Source: CAVQEK01 sp964596645 (GTDB taxonomy: Bacteria > Bacteroidota > Bacteroidia > Cytophagales > Cyclobacteriaceae). Taken from it: a DNA stretch of 64,000 nt. The stretch spans positions 1-64,000 of the forward strand of contig CAZQVB010000002.1 of assembly GCA_964596645.1 (NCBI GenBank), in the 5' to 3' direction. This document shows positions 35,301 to 44,101 of this stretch, one piece after another (positions within the stretch are counted from its first letter, which is position 1; every line of letters starts with the position of its first letter). The notes beneath the pieces were generated by a model. The model was not told the DNA's origin, did not search any database, and saw nothing but the letters and a program-made list of their open reading frames with translations. The translations under genes were made by a program, and so were the position numbers.

Positions 35301-36209
35301 ATGATGCATTTGCAACATCGGTATAGACACATTCTGCCCCTCAGCTTGCTGCTGTCGGCTATGCTTATATTTTATTTCACACAATGTGCCGCCCCTGTAA
35401 AAGAAGGGGATGAAGCCGTGGAGGCCTCTATAAATAATAAAGGCAAACTGGTGATCATTGGAGGTGGCAGTCGTGGGTCAGAGCTCATTCAGCGCATTGC
35501 CGATGAATCGGGGCTGGTAGGAGGCGGCTACGGATATATCTTGCCTATGGCCAGTGAAGAGCCCGACTCTTCTGCCTGGTATGCCGCCCAGTCGTTTGAG
35601 TCTGCGGGCGTTGCCGATCAGCTTATTGCCTTCTCGATGGATTCTGCCGTAGCGCCTTCCCCATCACTGCTCGATTCGTTGCGGCAGGCCAGTCTCATTT
35701 ATATTTCCGGAGGCGATCAGCAGCGGTTTATGGATGCAATTCAGGGCACAGGCGTTGGCGACGCAATGCATGCCGCCTACGCCAATGGCGCGCTTATCGC
35801 AGGCACAAGCGCCGGAGCGGCCATTATGAGCAAGAAGATGATCACCGGCAATGAATTAAAACATCCGGAGTACTACAGCACTTTTCGCCATCTGGAAACG
35901 GACAATCTGGAATTGAGCGAGGGACTGGGACTGTTGCAGGGTGCCATCATCGACCAGCATTTTGTGCGGCGCAGCCGTTACAACCGGTTGATCAACGCCG
36001 TGCTGGTGTATCCTGAATTGATGGGGATAGGCATAGACGAATCGACCGCCATATTGGTATCGTCAGATTCTGCTGAAGTGGTCGGTGTGTCTCAGGTGGT
36101 GGTGATCAGCAATCCGGAGCAATCTTATCAGGAATACGATGAAAAAATAGGAGGGAAAGCTCTGAGGGTAGATATTTATTTGCCCGGAGAAAAATTTGCT
36201 TTGCCTTGA
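35301..36209 (+). CDS. Cyanophycinase-like lipoprotein (peptidase S51)
   Basis: A 302-residue serine peptidase with a lipoprotein signal (FTQC), hence attached to a membrane outside the cytoplasm. It shows the whole cyanophycinase pattern: KLVIIGGGSRGSELIQRI, YISGGDQQRF, nucleophile Ser170 in AGTSAGAA, QHFVRRSRYNRL with the family His, and GIGIDESTA. Compact single-domain architecture like CphB. It is expected to cut cyanophycin or imported fragments to beta-Asp-Arg. The stop overlaps the start of the carrier gene (TTGA), a sign of tight coupling. Other beta-aspartyl-type peptides remain possible substrates. Confidence 0.9.
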   Translation: MMHLQHRYRHILPLSLLLSAMLIFYFTQCAAPVKEGDEAVEASINNKGKLVIIGGGSRGSELIQRIADESGLVGGGYGYILPMASEEPDSSAWYAAQSFESAGVADQLIAFSMDSAVAPSPSLLDSLRQASLIYISGGDQQRFMDAIQGTGVGDAMHAAYANGALIAGTSAGAAIMSKKMITGNELKHPEYYSTFRHLETDNLELSEGLGLLQGAIIDQHFVRRSRYNRLINAVLVYPELMGIGIDESTAILVSSDSAEVVGVSQVVVISNPEQSYQEYDEKIGGKALRVDIYLPGEKFALP

Positions 36210-37591
36210 CTCAAACCATCAAAGTTCCCGACACGCTGGTGATCATTTTTGCCATACTGTGTATGGTCGTGTTGCTCACCTGGCTGGTACCTGCCGGCAG
36301 CTTTGCCATGGAAACCAAGCAGGGCCGCGAAGTACTGGTGCCGGGCAGTTATAGTCGCGTAGCGTCTCAGCCACAGGGTGTAGGGGCCTTGCTCATGGCG
36401 CCTGTCCGTGGTTTCATCTCTGCCGCACAGATCATTGCATTTGTGTTCATAGTGGGGGGCAGCATCTTTGTGGTGAGTGCATCGGGGGCCATAGATGCCG
36501 GCCTGCAGCGGCTGGTGGCCATCAGTGCCAGGCGGCCTGCCGCACGAAGATATATGGTGGTGCTGCTTATTGTGATGTTTTCACTGGCAGGCGCCACCTT
36601 TGGCATGAGCGAAGAAGTGATCGCTTTTGTCATCATCACCATACCGCTGGCCCATTCATTGGGCTATGACACGCTCACCGGTGTTTTTATTCCTTTTGTC
36701 GGCGCTGGGGCAGGCTTTGCCGGAGCATTCAGCAATCCTTTCACCATCGGTATAGCCCAGGGCATTGCCGACTTGCCACCCTTCAGTGGCTATGGCTACC
36801 GCCTGCTGATATGGGCCTGCTTTACCTTGCTCACTGTTGTATTTATGCTGTGGTACCTGCGCAAAATCAGCAGGGATCCGTCCAAAGCCTATCGATCTGC
36901 CGTAGGCAACGATCTTGAAGCCCCTGCCGAAAGCCTGGATTTTGACGGGCGCAGGCGTGCAGTATTGATTATTTTCCTGCTCACTATCGTAGTGTTGGTA
37001 CTGGGGGTGGCGCATCTGGATTGGTACATCACAGAAATAGCCGGGTTGTTTTTTGGTATGGCCATACTTACCGGTGTGGTGGCGCGAATGCATCCCAATC
37101 GTGTGGCAACAGCCTTTGCCAAAGGTGCCAAAGAAATGATGACGGCGGCGTTGGTCATTGGTTTTTCCAAAGGGATATTGATTGTGGCTCAGGATGGCAA
37201 GATCATCGACACCATACTGCATGCCTTGGCCGGATCGGTGGAGGGCCTTCACCGGGTATTGGCTGCCGAGGCTATGTTTGGCGTACAAACAGCCATCAAC
37301 TTTTTTCTGCCTTCAGGCTCAGGTCAGGCGGCTTTGACTATGCCGATAATGGCGCCATTGAGCGATTTGCTGGGCATCACCCGTCAGACGGCCGTGCTGG
37401 CATTTCAGCTCGGGGATGGGCTGAGCAACATGATCATTCCTACCAGCGGTGTCACCATGGGGGTATTGTCAATAGCCAAAATACCCTATCAGGTGTGGGT
37501 GCGATGGATGGCCCCGCTCATGCTGCTCTATGTGCTGTTGGCCATGGCAGTACTCGTGCCAGCCGTACTTTTGGAATGGGGGCCGTATTGA
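36206..37591 (+). CDS. YfcC-family inner-membrane carrier
   Basis: A polytopic inner-membrane transporter of about 460 residues with 11-13 hydrophobic segments, of the YfcC/DcuC-related group often linked to basic amino acids, peptides or dicarboxylates. Family-like segments are WLVPAGSF, IAFVFIVGGSIF, FGMSEEVIAF, FSNPFTIGIAQ and FFLPSGSGQAALTMPI. The start is taken as TTG at 36206, which overlaps the cyanophycinase TGA by translational coupling; the next ATG at 36262 would remove part of the first span. Context suggests uptake of beta-Asp-Arg, arginine or aspartate. Confidence 0.78.
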   Translation: MTQTIKVPDTLVIIFAILCMVVLLTWLVPAGSFAMETKQGREVLVPGSYSRVASQPQGVGALLMAPVRGFISAAQIIAFVFIVGGSIFVVSASGAIDAGLQRLVAISARRPAARRYMVVLLIVMFSLAGATFGMSEEVIAFVIITIPLAHSLGYDTLTGVFIPFVGAGAGFAGAFSNPFTIGIAQGIADLPPFSGYGYRLLIWACFTLLTVVFMLWYLRKISRDPSKAYRSAVGNDLEAPAESLDFDGRRRAVLIIFLLTIVVLVLGVAHLDWYITEIAGLFFGMAILTGVVARMHPNRVATAFAKGAKEMMTAALVIGFSKGILIVAQDGKIIDTILHALAGSVEGLHRVLAAEAMFGVQTAINFFLPSGSGQAALTMPIMAPLSDLLGITRQTAVLAFQLGDGLSNMIIPTSGVTMGVLSIAKIPYQVWVRWMAPLMLLYVLLAMAVLVPAVLLEWGPY

Positions 37592-37752
37592 TGGAGTGGT
37601 AGATAAGCTGAAAGCTCAAAGCTGAAAGCTCAAAGGATTGGTGGGTTGGTGGACCTTTGAGCTAATTTACTCCACCTGAGCCCTGATAAGGAGATTTTTA
37701 CTATTTACTTATCTACCAGTCTACGAGTCTACTGTTTCTTTATGAGATGGTT

Positions 37753-37808
37753 CAGAGGAATATGAGCTTTGCTACTCTTGCCGGTCCGACTATCCGTCTG
37801 ACCTGGAT
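37753..37808. repeat. 56-bp direct repeat, copy 1
   Basis: Runs from CAGAGGAATATGAGC to GTCTGACCTGGAT; one mismatch from copy 2 at 37941-37996. Confidence 0.9.
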
Positions 37809-37940
37809 GGTTAATTTTGCTTTCAGCTTTCAGCTAATTGCCTTCCATCCTGCGCTCCCTCCAAAGAGGGCAATATTATCTTTGAAAATTGAGTACCTTT
37901 TCACCAATTCACCGGTCTACGAATCCACCAGTCTACTATG

Positions 37941-37996
37941 CAGAGGAATATGAGCTTTGCTACCCTTGCCGGTCCGACTATCCGTCTGACCTGGAT
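37941..37996. repeat. 56-bp direct repeat, copy 2
   Basis: Near-identical to 37753-37808, spaced 188 bases start to start. Both copies are followed by CTTTCAGCTTT-type motifs. Confidence 0.9.
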
Positions 37997-38098
37997 ATGG
38001 GCAAATTTTCCTTTCAGCTTTGAGCTTTCAGCTATTCCACCAGTCTACCTTCCATTTTTTTCCTTTCAGCTTTGAGCTTTCAGCTATCCTACAAAGCT

Positions 38099-39034
38099 TC
38101 AGGCATTCAAATAAATGCTGGTGTGTGGGGCGGGGGCATTTTCGCTGATCCAGCCTCTATACATGCCTGTAGAATTAAATTTCATGGAGATATTGCCTTG
38201 GGCGTCTATGGCGATAAGCCCGCCTTCGCCGCCCAGTTGTGGCAGCTTGTGCATCACGAGCAGGTCGCTGGCCTCACGCAGGCTGAGCTGTTGGTATTCC
38301 ATCAGTGCAGAGAGGTCATAGGCTGCTACGGCGCGAATAAAAAATTCACCATAGCCGGTACACGACACGGCACAGGTGCGGTTGTTGGCATAGGTGCCGG
38401 CGCCAATCAGGGAAGAATCTCCGATACGGCCATATTTTTTATTAGTCAACCCACCGGTAGATGTGGCAGCAGCAAGATTACCCGCCTGGTCACGGGCTAC
38501 GGCGCCTACCGTGCCGTATTTTTTTTCCACCGAATGGTCGAGCTGCACATTGCCCGATGCCTGAGCCTTTTGCCACTGGGAATGCCGGAATTCATCATAA
38601 AAATAGGCATCATCCTGTAGGGGCAGGGCGTGCTCCAGCGCAAAATCCAATGCGCCTTTGCCAGATAGAAAGACAAAAGATGAATGTTCCAATACGGCTT
38701 TTGAGAGCAATATGGGATTTTGCACCTGTCGCAGTGCAGCCACTGCTCCGGCATTTAAATCTGCCCCGTTCATGATGGCTGCTTCCATTTCATGCCCCCC
38801 ATCGGCATCAAACACGGAGCCCTTTCCCGCATTGAACAGCGGGCAATCTTCCAATACGCGTACCGATTCGGCAACGGCCTCAACGGAAGAGCCACCATTC
38901 CTCAGTATTTCCTGCCCGCCCAAAAGTGCCTGCTCAAGTGCTTGCCGGTATTGTTTTTCTTTTTCTGCGGTCATCTCCGAAGGTAATATGGTGCCGGCGC
39001 CGCCGTGTACGGCCAATGCGTATGTGTGGGTCAT
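38099..39034 (-). CDS. Isoaspartyl peptidase/L-asparaginase (Ntn-hydrolase)
   Basis: A 311-residue N-terminal nucleophile hydrolase of the plant-type asparaginase family. It is made as a precursor that cleaves itself before Thr175 (YGTVGAVA), giving alpha and beta chains. Family motifs are ALAVHGGAGT at the N-terminus, FNAGKGSVF, MEAAIMNG, and the substrate loops STGGLTNKK and GDSSLIGAGTYA. The absence of a signal peptide places it in the cytoplasm. These enzymes hydrolyse beta-aspartyl dipeptides, including beta-Asp-Arg from cyanophycin, so it is a natural last step for the neighbouring cyanophycinases, although it is convergently transcribed across a repeat cluster. Confidence 0.93.
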   Translation of the reverse strand: MTHTYALAVHGGAGTILPSEMTAEKEKQYRQALEQALLGGQEILRNGGSSVEAVAESVRVLEDCPLFNAGKGSVFDADGGHEMEAAIMNGADLNAGAVAALRQVQNPILLSKAVLEHSSFVFLSGKGALDFALEHALPLQDDAYFYDEFRHSQWQKAQASGNVQLDHSVEKKYGTVGAVARDQAGNLAAATSTGGLTNKKYGRIGDSSLIGAGTYANNRTCAVSCTGYGEFFIRAVAAYDLSALMEYQQLSLREASDLLVMHKLPQLGGEGGLIAIDAQGNISMKFNSTGMYRGWISENAPAPHTSIYLNA

Positions 39035-39255
39035 AAAAGCTGTTTGTATATCAGATTTGCCGCCCGAAGATATAAATTATATAAGGAAAATGCCTCCGTA
39101 AGCAGCGCTGCAAAGACTTATACATTAATGGCCAAACAGGTGGGGCATAGTATGCATGCCGCACCGGATTGTTGCTCAGCGCTATATGCCGGAAGGGGCA
39201 CAGTTCTGGATTTTTGGGCGAAATGTGATAGTTTCACGGCATTAAAAAAATCTAC

Positions 39256-40716
39256 ATGCTACACCCTGTTTTGAGATTCTTCCCAGTGTTTTTGCTTCTT
39301 ATCATTTTTTGCAGCCCCGTCTTTTCGCAGCAGTCAGCGCCCAATATTGTCTACATCATAGCCGACGATATTGGCTGGAATGATCTGGGTTGCTATGGCA
39401 ACGACGTGGTGAAAACCCCGAATATCGACAAGTTGGCGGCCGGCGGTATTAAATTCACCAATGCCTATCTCACCGCCAGTAGTTGTAGCCCCAGCCGCAA
39501 CAGCATCATTACGGGTCGCTATCCGCACAATATGGGAGCCCCGGAGCTGCACATGCCACTGCCGGAAGATCAGGTTCCGTTTCCATTGCTGCTCAAAGAG
39601 GCCGGCTACTACACCGTGCAAGCCGGCAAATTTCACTTTGGCAACTCCGTAAAGCGTGCTTTCGATCAGGCGTACGAACTCAAAGAGGCCGGGAGCGGGG
39701 GCGAAGAGCGCTGGGTGAAATGCCTTCAGGAATGCCCGAAAGAAAAGCCATTTTTTGCCTGGTTTGCCGCCATGGATGCCCACCGCCCATGGCAGGCCGA
39801 TGATTTTATGATTACCCACAACCCTGCCGACATCCTGGTGCCGCCATATCTGGTCGATGCACCCGCTACCCGGCAAGACCTGGCCTCTTACTACAACGAA
39901 ATCGCACGCTTTGACCATTATGTAGGCAAGGTGGTGGAAGAATTGGATCGGCAGGATATACTGGGTAATACGCTCATCATGGTAATGTCTGACAATGGCC
40001 GCCCCTTTCCTGGTAGCAAGACGAGAGTATACGACAGGGGAATGAAAACCCCATTGATCGTGCATTGGCCAGCCCGCATAGCTCAGCCGGCCGTGTGTCA
40101 CAGTTTGGTAAGCGCCATTGATATTGCGCCGACCTGTCTGGCCGCGGCCTCCGTTGGCATCATCCCCGCCATCATGGGCGAGAGCTTTCTACCGCTGCTC
40201 GACGATCCGCAGCGCGAGTTCCGGCAGTATATCTTTGCCGAACACAACTGGCACGACTACGAAGCGCACGAACGCATGGTGCGCACCAAGCGCCATCTGT
40301 TTCTGGTCAATGCCAGGCCACTGGCCGATCAGCGCGGGCCGGCGGATTCTAACAGGAGCCCATCTTTTCAGGATTTGCAAGAGCAGCGCGATAAAGGCAT
40401 GCTGACCGCTGCGCAAAGCGATATTTTTATTTCTCCAAGACCACGCACTGAACTTTATGATCATATACATGACCCGCGGCAGCTGGTGAACGTGGCGGCA
40501 CTGCCGCAATATGCTGAAGTGCAGCGCGAGCTGGAGCAGGTGCTGATGCGATGGATGAAAGAGACCAAAGACGAGGTGCCCCGGCAGATCACCCCTGACT
40601 GGTATGAAAAGGAAACCGGTGGTGCAATAGAAGGATTGGAACAGAAACGCGGCAATACGCCCGGAGGGGCCACAGGCGCTACTGAGGTGACCAAAGAAGC
40701 ATTGAGTATCTTTTAA
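39256..40716 (+). CDS. Secreted type I sulfatase (sulfamidase-like)
   Basis: A formylglycine sulfatase with a signal peptide (1-24). The maturation motif is CSPSR (77-81), Cys77 being converted to formylglycine by an anaerobic or FGE-type maturase not present in the window. The metal-binding start IVYIIADDIGWNDLG and MVMSDNGRP later complete the alkaline-phosphatase-like site. The TASSCSPSRNSIITG context resembles S1_8 heparan N-sulfatases more than ester sulfatases, but this is by eye. The 486-residue length is typical. It is followed after 12 bases by the second sulfatase, forming an operon. Confidence 0.88.
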   Translation: MLHPVLRFFPVFLLLIIFCSPVFSQQSAPNIVYIIADDIGWNDLGCYGNDVVKTPNIDKLAAGGIKFTNAYLTASSCSPSRNSIITGRYPHNMGAPELHMPLPEDQVPFPLLLKEAGYYTVQAGKFHFGNSVKRAFDQAYELKEAGSGGEERWVKCLQECPKEKPFFAWFAAMDAHRPWQADDFMITHNPADILVPPYLVDAPATRQDLASYYNEIARFDHYVGKVVEELDRQDILGNTLIMVMSDNGRPFPGSKTRVYDRGMKTPLIVHWPARIAQPAVCHSLVSAIDIAPTCLAAASVGIIPAIMGESFLPLLDDPQREFRQYIFAEHNWHDYEAHERMVRTKRHLFLVNARPLADQRGPADSNRSPSFQDLQEQRDKGMLTAAQSDIFISPRPRTELYDHIHDPRQLVNVAALPQYAEVQRELEQVLMRWMKETKDEVPRQITPDWYEKETGGAIEGLEQKRGNTPGGATGATEVTKEALSIF

Positions 40717-40728
40717 AAAAAAACAGAA

Positions 40729-42276
40729 ATGAGACAGTTTTTTATTGCCATTTTTATCATGGCGCTCTTCAGTACATGCCGTCATCAGCAAGAGCAAAAG
40801 GCCGAATCCGTGCGGCCCAACATTATATTTATCTTCTCCGACGATCATGCCTTACGCGCCATTAGTGCCTATGGCGATGCCCTGAACAAAACCCCGAACA
40901 TAGACCGCCTCGCCGATGAAGGAATGCTTTTTAGAAATTCCTTCTGCACCAACTCCATCTGCGGGCCCAGCAGGGCCGTGATCCAGACGGGCAAGTTCAG
41001 CCATATCAATGGCTTTAAAGAAAACGGCGATACCTTCGACGCAAGCCAGCAGACATTTCCCAAGCGAATGCGAGAGGGTGGATACACCACGGCCATCATC
41101 GGCAAGTGGCACCTCAAAAGCGAACCTGCCGGCTATGATTATTGGAAGGTGCTGCCAGGTCAGGGATCGTACTACAACCCCGACTTCCTCAGCAGCGAAG
41201 GCATCGAGCGCATCAATGGCTACGTGACGGACATCATCACTGACATGACCGTGGACTGGCTGGAAAACCACCGCGACAAAAGCAAGCCTTTTATGCTGAT
41301 GACCCAGCACAAAGCGCCCCACCGGGAGTGGACACCCGGCCCGGAACATTTGAATATGTATGACGACGTCACCTTTCCCGAGCCGGCCAGCCTGTTCGAT
41401 GACTACGCGGGCCGTGCCGGCGGCGCGAAAGAACAGGAAATGGAAATTGGCAGGCATCTGACAGATTCCGATCTTAAAATCATGCCTGACTCATCTGACA
41501 AAGAAGACATGAGGCGCTGGCAGGGTCGGTTTGGCAGAATGACCGAAGCGCAGTATGAGCAGTTCAGGGCGGCGTATGAAGATGAAAACAAAGCCATGCA
41601 AGAGGCAGGCCTTACTGAAAAGGAAATGGTGCGGTGGAAATATCAGCGCTATATCAAAGACTATATGCGCTGCATTGCCTCGCTCGACGACAACATCGGC
41701 AGACTGCTCGACTACCTGGACTCCACCGGGCTGGCCGACAACACCATTGTGATGTACAGCTCCGACCAGGGCTTTTACCTCGGCGAGCACGGCTGGTTCG
41801 ACAAGCGCTGGATGTATGAAGAATCGCTGCAAATGCCGCTGATCGTACGCTGGCCCAAAGTGACAACGGAAGGATCGGAAAGTCAGGCGCTGGTGCAAAA
41901 TGTCGATTATGCTGAGACGTTTCTGGACTTGGCGGGGCTGCCGGTGCCGGCGGATATGCAGGGCAGAAGCCTTGTGCCCATACTGAAGGGCGGGCAGCCG
42001 GAGCGCTGGCGACAGGCCATCTATTTTCACTACTACGAGTACCCGGCTGTGCATATGGTGCCCCGGCACTATGGCGTACGTGACGATCGCTACAAGCTGA
42101 TGTATTTTTATGAAAGAGACGAGTGGGAGCTTTTTGACCTTCAGCGCGATCCTGACGAAATGCAGAGTGTATATGGCCAGGCCGGCTACGCCGAAGTACA
42201 GCAACGTATGAAAGAAACCTTAAAAGCCCTTCGACAGCAATATCGCGATAGCACAGGTGGCGGTTTTAACATATAG
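40729..42276 (+). CDS. Type I sulfatase, probable lipoprotein
   Basis: Second formylglycine sulfatase, 515 residues. The signal has a possible lipobox with Cys17 (LFSTC). The maturation motif is CGPSR (78-82), in a FCTNSICGPSR context common in S1_11-type glucosamine-6-sulfatases. Metal and active-site motifs FIFSDDHA, GKWHL and YSSDQGFYLGEHGWFDKRWMYEES are intact. With the first sulfatase it would desulfate a glycosaminoglycan or sulfated algal glycan; no lyase or SusCD for such a glycan is adjacent. Confidence 0.9.
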   Translation: MRQFFIAIFIMALFSTCRHQQEQKAESVRPNIIFIFSDDHALRAISAYGDALNKTPNIDRLADEGMLFRNSFCTNSICGPSRAVIQTGKFSHINGFKENGDTFDASQQTFPKRMREGGYTTAIIGKWHLKSEPAGYDYWKVLPGQGSYYNPDFLSSEGIERINGYVTDIITDMTVDWLENHRDKSKPFMLMTQHKAPHREWTPGPEHLNMYDDVTFPEPASLFDDYAGRAGGAKEQEMEIGRHLTDSDLKIMPDSSDKEDMRRWQGRFGRMTEAQYEQFRAAYEDENKAMQEAGLTEKEMVRWKYQRYIKDYMRCIASLDDNIGRLLDYLDSTGLADNTIVMYSSDQGFYLGEHGWFDKRWMYEESLQMPLIVRWPKVTTEGSESQALVQNVDYAETFLDLAGLPVPADMQGRSLVPILKGGQPERWRQAIYFHYYEYPAVHMVPRHYGVRDDRYKLMYFYERDEWELFDLQRDPDEMQSVYGQAGYAEVQQRMKETLKALRQQYRDSTGGGFNI

Positions 42277-42453
42277 CGGAAGCTGCAAGTTGCTGGGGCT
42301 CTTTCTAGGGTTGATTTAATATTACGTGCTATGTTCCAAAACCTATGAACCGGCGACATATTCCTGGGCGGCCAGTGTAGATTCAGTCGCAGGGTTCACG
42401 CTTGGCTTAGGCACTGCTTTTGTATATTTCGGCCAACAAATGAATAAGCCGGT

Positions 42454-43137
42454 ATGGACATAAAATTATTCTTTGCGGCCAACGATAAGCTGTATGTGAA
42501 AGATCCGTTGGAGAGCGCACTCGGCAAGCGCATACTGCATTCTGGTATGCACATGATGTATACGCTGGGGCTGGAGGAGTTCACCCTGCGCAAGCTGGCC
42601 GTAGAGCTCAACACCAACGAGTCGAGCATATACCGGTATTTTGAAAATAAACTGAGGCTATTGCAGTATTTCTACGATTGGTACTGGAGATGGCTCGATT
42701 ATCAAATCTTTATACTGACTCAGAATATACCTGAACCCACCAAAAAACTTGAAATCATCATAAGGGTGATCACCGGCAACCGGCAGTTTGTACAGATAGA
42801 AGACTATTGGAATAAGGATCATTTGCTGCGCAACCTAATTATAAAGGAGGGATCGAAAACCTACCTCACCAGCAATGTGGATGAAGACAACAGCTTAAAG
42901 TTGTTTAAACCATATAAAGACTTATGCGGAAAGATTGCCGGCGTACTGCTCGAGATCAATCCTGCCTATGCCTATCCCAGATCGCTCACCAGCACATTGA
43001 TTGAGATGGCGCATCATCAAATATTCTTTATGCAACACCTGCCTTCGCTTACCGACTTTGGCCAGTCTCAGGACCAGGAGCAAATTTTCCATTTTCTGGA
43101 TAATCTTGCTAAGGGTGCGTTGGATCAACCGTCATAA
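42454..43137 (+). CDS. TetR-family transcriptional regulator
   Basis: A 227-residue regulator with the N-terminal TetR helix-turn-helix at about 28-75 (TLRKLAVELNTNESSIYRYFENK) and an all-helical ligand domain rich in aromatic residues. It lies 177 bases after the second sulfatase on the same strand; TATATTTC upstream is one base off the Bacteroidota -7 consensus. Its target and ligand are unknown. Confidence 0.82.
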   Translation: MDIKLFFAANDKLYVKDPLESALGKRILHSGMHMMYTLGLEEFTLRKLAVELNTNESSIYRYFENKLRLLQYFYDWYWRWLDYQIFILTQNIPEPTKKLEIIIRVITGNRQFVQIEDYWNKDHLLRNLIIKEGSKTYLTSNVDEDNSLKLFKPYKDLCGKIAGVLLEINPAYAYPRSLTSTLIEMAHHQIFFMQHLPSLTDFGQSQDQEQIFHFLDNLAKGALDQPS

Positions 43138-43151
43138 GAATGTGACAGGCG

Positions 43152-44060
43152 TCAAAGTCTGCCGATGGCCTGAAGCAAGCCCAATGTCTCTCCTTCTTTT
43201 TTCACGGTGAGCACAGGTGTAGACTGATTGAGTCTGAGCAGCTTTAGTGTGACACTGCCAAGCAATGCAAGCGATGCAGCGGTCTGGCCTTTGCTGCCCA
43301 TCACTATGATGTCGGCTTTCTCACGGTTGCTGTGGTTCAGCAGCACCTCCGATACTGAGTCTGTATTGCGCAGCAGGTAGTGGCTTTCCACAGGATGGTT
43401 AAAATCTTTGAGAAATTCCTTCATATTGCGCTCAGCATTTTGGCGCGTAATTAGAGCAAATTCAGAGTAACTCTTTCCTATTTTATAATAACCGGCAGGC
43501 ACCTGATATACGTGGGTGGCGAGTATGTTGGCTTTTTGCTGCATCTCGTGCAGGGAGCCCGCCAATTCCAGCGCCTGATGGGCATGATCGGAAAAGTCAG
43601 TGGCCAGTACGATGCGATCGAGCCGGCATGCCGCTCCCTCAGGCACCATAAGAAAATGACAGTTCATCTTGCGCGATATTTGCTCGGACATGGTGCCTTG
43701 CCCAGAGGTCATGCGGCGTTTGCCGACAATGACCAGGTCAATGTCTTTATTCTTTACCATGTAGGCTATTTCCTCTACCACATTGCCTTCCAATACTTCG
43801 TAGGTGTAGTTGAGACCGGTGTTTTTCATTTGCTGATTTACCCGAAATTCTATTTCAAGCTTTTTCTCAGAGAAGATTTGATGCTTGAGTACCTGAAGAC
43901 CTTCATAAGGCAAACGAAATTCGTCTGCCTCTTTCACCACATGAAAAAAATGGATGGACTGGGGTTTCAAAATTTGACCGAGGTCGATCACATATCGGAT
44001 CAAATGCCCGTCGGCGCTGGTGAGGTCCAGGCCAACGAGCCATTTCTTAAAAACTTTCAT
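43152..44060 (-). CDS. Tandem universal stress protein (UspA)
   Basis: A cytoplasmic protein of 302 residues with two Usp folds (about 1-140 and 145-295). The second domain has the ATP-binding pattern GxxGx9GS, seen as MGSKGQTAASLALLGS; the first lacks a complete motif, as in many tandem Usp proteins. It converges with the TetR gene and begins a group of small minus-strand genes. Role: survival under energy or oxygen stress. Confidence 0.88.
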   Translation of the reverse strand: MKVFKKWLVGLDLTSADGHLIRYVIDLGQILKPQSIHFFHVVKEADEFRLPYEGLQVLKHQIFSEKKLEIEFRVNQQMKNTGLNYTYEVLEGNVVEEIAYMVKNKDIDLVIVGKRRMTSGQGTMSEQISRKMNCHFLMVPEGAACRLDRIVLATDFSDHAHQALELAGSLHEMQQKANILATHVYQVPAGYYKIGKSYSEFALITRQNAERNMKEFLKDFNHPVESHYLLRNTDSVSEVLLNHSNREKADIIVMGSKGQTAASLALLGSVTLKLLRLNQSTPVLTVKKEGETLGLLQAIGRL

Positions 44061-44101
44061 ATGGGTTTTCTTCTAAAAATAAAAAATTTATGTTGCGTCA
44101 G

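Larger units (their letters stand above)
37592..38098. repeat. 507-bp intergenic repeat cluster
   Basis: No gene is seen. The region is built from AGCTGAAAGCTCAAAG-type motifs in both orientations, inverted copies of the octamer (GTCTACCA forms) and a 56-bp direct repeat at 37753-37808 and 37941-37996 that differs at one base. A diverged relative of the direct repeat core is at 11706-11733. It separates the susCD operon from the convergent isoaspartyl peptidase gene. Confidence 0.8.
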
